Assembly: GCA_030149115.1 (NCBI GenBank)
Contig: JASBSE010000337.1
Coordinates: forward strand, 1-12,970
From: Winogradskyella sp.
Lineage (GTDB): Bacteria > Bacteroidota > Bacteroidia > Flavobacteriales > Flavobacteriaceae
DNA: 12,970 nucleotides
Direction of reading: 5' to 3'
The position numbers and the translations under genes were made by a program. The notes beneath the pieces are model-generated. The model had not been told where the DNA came from. It saw only the letters and a list, made by a program, of their open reading frames with translations, and did not search any database. Positions 8,010-12,970 of the stretch are shown piece after piece (position 1 is the stretch's first letter; the number at the start of each line of letters is the position of its first letter).

Positions 8010-8295
8010 AGTTGTAAAATTATCTGATAAAGATACTTCTTTTTCAGCAAAGGATTATGGCGAATATGGTTGAATTTACCTTTCTTATTTTCGAAAACGA
8101 TATCGCTGATAATCAGATGTTAAGGATCTGTTTTGTTGTTGGTGATTTCATAAATTTCATAATGAATTAATATGTAGTTTATTAAAAAGTAAAGGCTATT
8201 TTATTAAAATGATAATTCTTTCATTTAAAGTATGTTAAACTGTATTTTCTGCTTTTTTCTTTTATACTTTTGAGCCATTATTTAAAACTATAATT
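8010..8295. other. Divergent intergenic region between the DHFR fusion and the CBM48 gene
   Basis: A 286-base AT-rich spacer that must carry promoters for both directions. On the + strand a perfect -7 element lies at 8265-8272. On the - strand the best match is TATCTTTA (8035 down to 8028), one mismatch from TAnnTTTG, which would give the DHFR gene a leader of about 12 bases; its -33 partner is not evident. I see no convincing stem-loop, operator repeat or RNA gene. A 37-codon + strand frame (8057-8170) is present but unsupported. Confidence 0.4.
8265..8272 (+). promoter_or_regulatory. -7 promoter element of the CBM48 gene
   Basis: TACTTTTG matches the Bacteroidota -7 consensus TAnnTTTG in every fixed position and lies 23 bases before the ATG, giving a predicted leader of under 20 bases. 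The -33 region has only a partial TTG-like match (CTG at 8240-8242). Confidence 0.6.
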
Positions 8296-8592
8296 ATGGC
8301 AATTAAAAAACAGTATTTAAAAAGTAAGCCAGTATGTAAGGTAACATTTTCTGTTCCTGCAGAGGAGGCACAAAGTGTAGCAGTTGTTGGAAGCTTTAAC
8401 GAGTGGAATACTGAAGCTACAGAATTAAAGAAATTAAAGAATGGTACATTTAAAGGTACTCTAGATTTAGAAAGTGATAACTCTTATGAATTTAGATACG
8501 TCGTTGACGGTAACTACGTTAACGATGAACAAGCAGATGCTTATGCTTGGAATGATTATGCAGGTGCAGAAAATGGTGTATTAAACTTATAA
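8296..8592 (+). CDS. Stand-alone CBM48 / AMPK-beta-type glycogen-binding protein
   Basis: A 98-aa protein made almost entirely of one isoamylase-N-terminal-like (early-set, CBM48) beta-sandwich, with no signal peptide, so probably cytosolic. The key signatures are VVGSFNEWN (30-38), the strand YEFRYVVDG (64-72) and an Asn near the end (93). Compared by eye with the AMPK beta glycogen-binding domain, the sugar-contacting positions are kept in kind: Trp37, Arg67 (for Lys), Tyr74 (for Trp) and Asn93. This suggests real alpha-glucan binding. Family members usually sit on a glycogen-branching or debranching enzyme; here there is no enzyme domain and no glycogen gene nearby. It is a single-gene unit with its own promoter (8265-8272) and terminator (8613-8644). 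Its role is unknown; glycogen binding or scaffolding is the natural guess. Confidence 0.88.
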   Translation: MAIKKQYLKSKPVCKVTFSVPAEEAQSVAVVGSFNEWNTEATELKKLKNGTFKGTLDLESDNSYEFRYVVDGNYVNDEQADAYAWNDYAGAENGVLNL

Positions 8593-8612
8593 TAACCCTT
8601 ATTTAAGACAAT

Positions 8613-8644
8613 AAAAGGCGTTTCTTTAAAGAGAAACGCCTTTT
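8613..8644. terminator. Terminator between the CBM48 gene and the TonB-like operon
   Basis: A 13-base-pair stem: AAAAGGCGTTTCT (8613-8625) pairs with AGAAACGCCTTTT (8632-8644) around a six-base loop. On the + strand it is followed by a T-rich tract (8641-8653), and on the - strand the A-rich left arm supplies a shorter U-tract. It lies 20 bases after the CBM48 stop and 9 bases after the end of the convergent TonB-like gene, so it can serve both. Confidence 0.88.
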
Positions 8645-8653
8645 TGTTTTTAA

Positions 8654-9493
8654 TCAATTACTTACTGCAAAAACTATTGGTATAGCGAAAGGAACTATAA
8701 CAGGTTTACCACGCTGATATCCTGGCTTTTTTAGTCGAGGTATTTTCTTTATAACTCTTATCGCCTCCTTTTCAATTTCAGGATGAGGTCCTCTTGCGAC
8801 GATATTTTTAACGCGTCCTTTCTTATCTATTTTAAACATAACATAAATGCGTTGTATGCCTGGTTTTAAGTTGTGTTTGGATGCAAGATTGGTTCTGAAA
8901 TTCTCTGAAATTAATTGTGCCACCTTGTCATTCATACAGTTTTTTAAATCCTCATTACTCATGCTTTCATCACAACCTTTGTAAACAGGTACTTTTTCTA
9001 TAATTTCATAAGGCACTTCACTTGGTGTGTAACCAAAAATTGGTACGATTGTGTCTTTTGTTTTGTTGAGATAAAACCCAAATAGTTTTCTGGTATTAAG
9101 AGCAACACCATTATTTTGCTTATCTAAAACAGGCTTAACTGTTGGAATACTATCGAGTAAATATTCTAGACCTTCAACTCTATTGCTGGCTGGATTAGAA
9201 ATTCTTGAATGTCTCTTAACAACTTTCCCGTTTTCGTCATACAGTATGCTGGCGCTAACCGTTACGGTATCTTTTTTTGCTTCAAAGAAAATAGAATCTT
9301 TTAAAGCTTTTCTGTTAATATGTTTAGCCAAAAACTCATGAAAAGAAATCTCATAACAGCGTTCTAAATCTTCTGAATCTTCACAACCGTCATAAGCAAT
9401 AAAAGAGCGTTTGTAAAAATCTTGTTTGGTCTCTTGAGCAGAGCATAAACTTGTGATTAGAATTAATGCAAAAACAGAACAAAATCTTTTCAT
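8654..9493 (-). CDS. Secreted TonB C-terminal-domain protein with duplicated module
   Basis: 279 aa. Residues 1-19 form a cleavable signal peptide (cut near CSAQ). Residues about 212-275 are a TonB C-terminal domain with the flavobacterial signature VARGPHPEIEKEAIRVI (232-248) and IPIVF at the end. It is preceded by a Cys motif, VPVYKGC...C (Cys174, Cys186). The N-terminal half repeats the same plan in weaker form: FIAYDGC...C (Cys37, Cys46), a helix, VSASILYDENGKVVK (79-93), a helix with LDSIP, and a closing strand. Each protein therefore looks like two tandem copies of [Cys motif + TonB_C]. Unlike classical TonB there is no uncleaved N-terminal membrane anchor or Pro-rich spanner, so energy transduction is not assured; a periplasmic or envelope partner protein is equally likely. 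It is the paralogue of, and 17 bases downstream from, the next gene, and the last gene of the thyA operon. Confidence 0.8.
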   Translation of the reverse strand: MKRFCSVFALILITSLCSAQETKQDFYKRSFIAYDGCEDSEDLERCYEISFHEFLAKHINRKALKDSIFFEAKKDTVTVSASILYDENGKVVKRHSRISNPASNRVEGLEYLLDSIPTVKPVLDKQNNGVALNTRKLFGFYLNKTKDTIVPIFGYTPSEVPYEIIEKVPVYKGCDESMSNEDLKNCMNDKVAQLISENFRTNLASKHNLKPGIQRIYVMFKIDKKGRVKNIVARGPHPEIEKEAIRVIKKIPRLKKPGYQRGKPVIVPFAIPIVFAVSN

Positions 9494-9510
9494 AGTTTAG
9501 TAGTGATAAG

Positions 9511-10419
9511 TTATTCAGGAATATTGAAAACAATAGGAATGCTATACTTAACATCTACAGGTTCACTTCCGTAATAACCTGGTTTGTCAAATTTTGGAAC
9601 TAAACCTATAACACGGATTGCTTCTTTTTCTAAAGCAGGATGAGGACCTCTGGCTGTAATACCTTCAACTTCTCCATTTTTATTTATGGTAAAGTTGACA
9701 TATATTTTTTTGTTCCCAGGCGATAGACCAATATCTGAGGTTATGTTTGTGCTAAAATTTTCACCAATTAGTCTAATTATTTTACTATTCATACACTGCT
9801 TCAAACTTGTGTTGTTCGAGCTTGAATTGCACCCATTATAAACAGGAAATTCATCAATCTCTTTAAACGGCATATCTATAGAAGAATCTGGTTGGTACTT
9901 TTCTATTTTTAAAGTTCCGTAGTCATTTTCAATAATTTTATAATCTATTTTTACACCATATCGAACTGAAGAAAAGGAAGAATCTATTTTAGTTTTATCA
10001 AAATCGATTTTAGGGAATTTATGGAGCAAAGAATCTATAATTGCACGTTCTTTTTTGATTGTAAAGTAGGACTCAGTACCTTCTTTAATTAGACTTCCTG
10101 AAGAATCAAACTCAAAAAATAAGGTTTCACTTAAACGACCATTAGGGTTTATGTTTTTTAAAAAAACCAGATCTTTTTTTGTGATTTTCTTTGCAAAAAG
10201 AGAGAAAACGAGATAATCAAAAATATATTTTTTATCCTCAGCAGTATTACAACCTTCACAAAAGAGGATATCAAATTCTTCAACAGTTGAAACCTTTGCA
10301 GGAGGTGGTGCTATTTGGTTTTGATACTCGGAATAATCGTCTGTGTCGCTTTCCTGTTCTTGCGAAAAAGAATAGCTTAATGAAACGAAAAATAGCAGAG
10401 GTATAAGTAAATATTTCAT
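9511..10419 (-). CDS. Secreted TonB C-terminal-domain protein, paralogue of the downstream gene
   Basis: 302 aa with a signal peptide (about 1-20, ending SFSQ) and then a short acidic, Pro-containing segment. Residues about 190-300 contain the well-kept copy of the module: FPVYNGC...C (Cys197, Cys209), the strand KIYVNFTINKNGEVEGI, ARGPHPALEKEAIRVI (256-271) and IPIVFNI. Residues about 50-160 are a degenerate copy: ILFCEGC (Cys54, Cys57), a helix ending LFAKKI, the strand LFFEFDSSGSLIKEG (100-114), DSLLHKFPKID and a final strand. In this copy the second Cys of the paralogue is Ile, while an extra Cys (54) stands three residues before the first. It starts 10 bases after the thyA stop and ends 17 bases before its paralogue, so the pair probably arose by tandem duplication and is co-transcribed with thyA. 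The function is not established by the sequence. Confidence 0.78.
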   Translation of the reverse strand: MKYLLIPLLFFVSLSYSFSQEQESDTDDYSEYQNQIAPPPAKVSTVEEFDILFCEGCNTAEDKKYIFDYLVFSLFAKKITKKDLVFLKNINPNGRLSETLFFEFDSSGSLIKEGTESYFTIKKERAIIDSLLHKFPKIDFDKTKIDSSFSSVRYGVKIDYKIIENDYGTLKIEKYQPDSSIDMPFKEIDEFPVYNGCNSSSNNTSLKQCMNSKIIRLIGENFSTNITSDIGLSPGNKKIYVNFTINKNGEVEGITARGPHPALEKEAIRVIGLVPKFDKPGYYGSEPVDVKYSIPIVFNIPE

Positions 10420-10429
10420 GAATTAAAAT

Positions 10430-11254
10430 TTATACAGCAACAACACCTTTAATATGTGGGTGAGGATTATAATCTTCAAGTGTGAAATCTTCGAACTTAA
10501 AGTCGAAAATGTCTTTTACATCTGGATTGATAATCATTTTTGGTAATGGTCTAATATCTCGAGATAGTTGTAATTCTAATTGCTCGAGATGGTTGTTATA
10601 TATATGAGCATCACCAAATGTATGTATAAATTCACCTGGTTGGTAGCCGCAAACTTGCGCCATCATCATTGTAAATAGTGCATAAGAAGCAATATTAAAG
10701 GGCACTCCAAGAAATATATCAGCACTGCGTTGATAGAGTTGACAAGATAACTTGCCATCAGCTACATAAAATTGAAAAAATGCATGACAAGGAGGTAAAG
10801 CAGCTTTACCGTTGGCTACATTTTCTGCGAAAGATTTAGAAGTATCTGGTAATACAGAAGGGTTCCAAGCAGACACCAACATTCTTCTGCTATTTGGGTT
10901 GTTTTTTAATGTTTCAATAACTTCTTTAATCTGGTCTATCTCTTCACTTGCCCAATTGCGCCATTGGTGTCCGTAAACAGGTCCTAAATCTCCGTTTTCG
11001 TCTGCCCATTCGTTCCAGATTCTTACACCATTTTCGGTTAAGTAGTTAATATTAGTATCTCCTTTAAGAAACCAAAGTAGCTCGTATATAATAGATTTAA
11101 GATGTAATTTTTTAGTAGTTACCATTGGAAACCCTTCGCTTAAATCAAAGCGCATTTGGTAACCAAAAACACTTTTGGTACCTGTGCCAGTTCTATCCTC
11201 TTTTTCGTTACCGTTTTCTAATACGTGTTTTACTAAATCGTGATATTGTTTCAT
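10430..11254 (-). CDS. thyA: Thymidylate synthase
   Basis: Cytosolic folate-dependent enzyme that methylates dUMP to dTMP using methylene-tetrahydrofolate and releases dihydrofolate, the substrate of DHFR. From the chosen start it is 274 aa. Visible residues are Arg21 in DRTGTGT, Glu58 in YELLWFL, Trp80, Tyr94, the Arg pair 123-124, the nucleophile Cys156 in LPPCHAFF, RSADIFLGVPFN and HIYNNH. It is about 10 residues longer than the E. coli enzyme through an insertion before the active-site Cys (about 137-150). I start at 11254 because MKQYHDLV is the family N-terminus and AGGA lies 7 bases upstream; an in-frame ATG at 11284 would add ten atypical residues. It is the first gene of an operon with the two TonB-like genes. 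No convincing -7 element was found upstream. Confidence 0.96.
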   Translation of the reverse strand: MKQYHDLVKHVLENGNEKEDRTGTGTKSVFGYQMRFDLSEGFPMVTTKKLHLKSIIYELLWFLKGDTNINYLTENGVRIWNEWADENGDLGPVYGHQWRNWASEEIDQIKEVIETLKNNPNSRRMLVSAWNPSVLPDTSKSFAENVANGKAALPPCHAFFQFYVADGKLSCQLYQRSADIFLGVPFNIASYALFTMMMAQVCGYQPGEFIHTFGDAHIYNNHLEQLELQLSRDIRPLPKMIINPDVKDIFDFKFEDFTLEDYNPHPHIKGVVAV

Positions 11255-11260
11255 GCTCAC

Positions 11261-11278
11261 TTCCTGCAAGAACAGGAA
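11261..11278 (-). promoter_or_regulatory. Leader hairpin covering the thyA Shine-Dalgarno sequence
   Basis: On the - strand the leader reads TTCCTG, a six-base loop, then CAGGAA, a perfect 6-base-pair stem. The second arm contains AGGA (11262-11265), spaced 7 bases from the ATG at 11252-11254, so folding would hide the ribosome binding site. A strong Shine-Dalgarno match is itself uncommon among genes of this window. The stem is short and could be chance; a regulatory role is inference. Confidence 0.4.
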
Positions 11279-11345
11279 TCTCATTTAATTAAACTTCATT
11301 TTTTTAGTGAAATGCATTCCGCATAATCAAAAACGAAAATAAAAA

Positions 11346-11375
11346 AAAGCTTCAAAACCATTGATTTGAAGCTTT
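11346..11375 (-). terminator. Terminator of the nucleoside transporter gene
   Basis: An 11-base-pair stem, AAAGCTTCAAA (11346-11356) with TTTGAAGCTTT (11365-11375), and an eight-base loop. On the - strand it is followed by a long U-rich tract (from 11348 down to about 11333). It lies 28 bases beyond the transporter stop and separates that gene from thyA. The + strand tail is much weaker. Confidence 0.85.
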
Positions 11376-11403
11376 ATATAATATAAAAAGTTATTAACTG
11401 AAA

Positions 11404-12970
11404 TTACCCAATTATCATACCGGCAATTGTAGCTGATATTAATGAAGCAATTGTACCACCAATTAAGGCTTTCATACCAAATTTAGATAATTGCTTACGT
11501 TGTCCTGGTGCTAAAGATCCAATACCACCAATTTGAATACCAATAGAAGCAAAATTTGCAAATCCACATAGCATATAGGTTGCCATAATGATAGATTTCT
11601 CATAGGTAAGGTGTGTGGCACTTGAGATATTCTTTAAATCAGCCAGCTGAATGTAACCTACAAATTCGCTTGCTGCCAATTTTATACCTAGCAATTGACC
11701 CATTAACATCATATCTTCTTTTGCAACACCAATTAACCACATAAGTGGAGCAAAAAGTGTTCCTAAGATAGCTTCTAGGGAAAAGGAACTGTAGGGTGAA
11801 TTTTCGGCAATCAGAGAGTTAATTCCTGTAAATCTGCCAGTAATTAGTAAAATGTAGTTTAACATGGCAATAAAAGCTACAAATACTAATAGCATAGCTC
11901 CTACATTTACGGCCAATCTTAATCCTTCTGTCGTTCCATTAGCAATCGCATCAAGTATATTCGACCCGATTTTTTCTTGTGAAACAGCAACATCTGTTTT
12001 GATAGTCTCTGTTTGTGGGTATAATATTTTTGAAATGACAATAGCACCAGGTGCTGCCATAACTGATGCTGCGAGCAAATGCTTTGCATACATTAATCGC
12101 ATAGCAGGATCATCACCGCCTAAAAAGCCAATGTAAGCAGCCAATACTGCGCCAGCAACGGTTGCCATGCCGCCAATCATGACTAATAGAATTTCGGACT
12201 TATTCATTTTTTCTAAATAAGCTTTAATCAATAATGGAGCTTCGGTTTGCCCTAAGAAAATATTTCCAGCTACACTAAGACTTTCTGCTCCGGATATCTT
12301 GAGAAGTTTGGATAAAAGCCACCCGAAAGCCTGAACAACTTTTTGAATAATACCAAGATAAAATAATACAGAAGTTAATGCAGAAAAGAAAAGTATTGTT
12401 GGTAACACTTGAAAAGCAAAAATGAAACCAAAGGTATCCATATCTACTACTAATCCTTCAAATAGAAATTGACTTCCTGCTTTTGTGAAATCAAGAACTT
12501 TAATAAAAACTTTCCCTATTGTTTCGAAAATAGTTTTTATAACTTCAACTTTTAAAACACCTATGGCAATTACCAATTGAAAAGCTAAACCAATTCCAAC
12601 AGTTTTCCAGTTTATAGCTTTTCGGTTGCTACTAAATAGAAAGGCAATAACAATTAGTGTAAACATACCTAGAACACCTCGCCATAAACTATTAAAAGAA
12701 AACCCTTTACTTGGTTTTATTGTGTTTTCAGAGTTGTTAATTGTAGTTAATGTTTCTGCAACCTCACTTTTTTTATAATAGGGATCCCAAAAACTATACT
12801 TAGTCGATTTTTCTATAAAAACGAGAGTAGAATCTGTGAACTCACGAACTTTATATTTTCTGATGGTATCTTTTGGTGTGTTGTAATAAAAAACTAAAAG
12901 ATTATTTTGGAATGTGTAATGACCAGATGCTTTAAGACTATCTTTGCTTATTACTTTATAAGTAAAGTCT
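11404..12970 (-). CDS. nupC: Concentrative (Na+-coupled) nucleoside transporter with N-terminal extracytoplasmic domain, 5' partial
   Basis: Inner-membrane symporter of the CNT family that imports nucleosides. The frame has no stop between 12666 and the right edge, and the Met at 12666 lies in the middle of the conserved WRGVLGM...FSSNRKAINWK start of the first membrane helix, so it is not the start; 521 residues are visible. Residues 1 to about 90 are hydrophilic and beta-rich (LKASGHYTFQNNLLVFYYN, then YKVREFTDSTLVFIEK), resembling lipocalin-like domains. The CNT core follows, with nucleoside-site residues that I match from the Vibrio cholerae CNT structure: Gln241-Thr242-Glu243 in GQTEAP, Glu435 in SEFVGY, and Asn472/Ser475 in FANFASIG. 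Bacterial CNTs are thought to begin outside the cytoplasm, so the extra domain would be periplasmic and should carry a signal peptide beyond the edge. The gene ends at its own terminator (11346-11375). Confidence 0.93.
   Translation of the reverse strand, partial: DFTYKVISKDSLKASGHYTFQNNLLVFYYNTPKDTIRKYKVREFTDSTLVFIEKSTKYSFWDPYYKKSEVAETLTTINNSENTIKPSKGFSFNSLWRGVLGMFTLIVIAFLFSSNRKAINWKTVGIGLAFQLVIAIGVLKVEVIKTIFETIGKVFIKVLDFTKAGSQFLFEGLVVDMDTFGFIFAFQVLPTILFFSALTSVLFYLGIIQKVVQAFGWLLSKLLKISGAESLSVAGNIFLGQTEAPLLIKAYLEKMNKSEILLVMIGGMATVAGAVLAAYIGFLGGDDPAMRLMYAKHLLAASVMAAPGAIVISKILYPQTETIKTDVAVSQEKIGSNILDAIANGTTEGLRLAVNVGAMLLVFVAFIAMLNYILLITGRFTGINSLIAENSPYSSFSLEAILGTLFAPLMWLIGVAKEDMMLMGQLLGIKLAASEFVGYIQLADLKNISSATHLTYEKSIIMATYMLCGFANFASIGIQIGGIGSLAPGQRKQLSKFGMKALIGGTIASLISATIAGMIIG

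Noticed and set aside
8057..8170. A 37-codon + strand open frame in the divergent spacer
   Set aside because: No ribosome binding site, promoter match or recognisable composition, and it overlaps the region needed for the DHFR promoter. It is no longer than expected by chance.
11255..11284. Upstream in-frame ATG as the thyA start
   Set aside because: The added residues do not fit the family N-terminus, and the internal ATG at 11254 has AGGA at good spacing.
12664..12666. ATG at 12666 as the start of the nucleoside transporter
   Set aside because: The frame stays open to the window edge and the upstream residues include conserved transporter sequence, so the start would fall within the first membrane helix.
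1..12970. Mobile elements, CRISPR arrays, toxin-antitoxin or defence genes
   Set aside because: I looked for spaced repeats, terminal inverted repeats, transposase motifs and small overlapping gene pairs and saw none. Every sizeable gene belongs to a known metabolic or envelope family.

Overview
The window is AT-rich chromosomal DNA from a member of the Bacteroidota, most likely a marine-type Flavobacteriaceae. The evidence is a SusC/SusD outer-membrane pair with a CarboxypepD_reg-like N-terminal domain, Bacteroidota-type -7 elements (TAnnTTTG), mostly AT-rich leaders without Shine-Dalgarno sequences, a 2TM domain, and TonB C-terminal-domain proteins of the flavobacterial GC..C type. No rRNA, tRNA, insertion sequence, integrase or CRISPR array is visible.

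Layout. (1) 166-5576, + strand: a three-gene surface uptake operon made of a SusC-like TonB-dependent receptor, a SusD-like lipoprotein and a small lipoprotein ending in a GDGICC-type domain. It closes at a perfect palindromic terminator (5605-5634) shared with the opposing operon. (2) 5638-8009, - strand: dihydrofolate reductase fused behind a 2TM membrane domain, then fabD, then lspA. (3) 8296-8592, + strand: a stand-alone CBM48/AMPK-type glycogen-binding protein with its own -7 element and a terminator at 8613-8644. (4) 8654-11254, - strand: thyA followed closely by two paralogous secreted TonB-C-domain proteins. (5) 11404 to the right edge, - strand: a concentrative nucleoside transporter whose reading frame continues through the window edge, so its 5' end is missing.

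How the genes fit together. ThyA makes dTMP and dihydrofolate, DHFR regenerates tetrahydrofolate, and the CNT transporter brings in nucleosides, so the right two thirds is a nucleotide/folate neighbourhood mixed with housekeeping genes (fabD for fatty-acid synthesis, lspA for lipoprotein maturation). The left third is an accessory nutrient-uptake locus with no enzyme or regulator beside it, so its substrate cannot be read from the window.

The most unusual points are: (a) the 2TM-DHFR fusion, which would tether an essential cytosolic enzyme to the membrane; (b) a run of ten A residues in its coding strand exactly at the domain junction, where either one-base slip leads to a stop within a few codons and would give a 2TM-only product; (c) an apparent extracytoplasmic beta-rich, lipocalin-like extension on the nucleoside transporter, found by translating past the internal Met at 12666; (d) two TonB-like proteins that each seem to contain a second, degenerate copy of the Cys-motif plus TonB-C module and carry a cleavable signal peptide instead of a membrane anchor. 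I saw no defence or mobile system.
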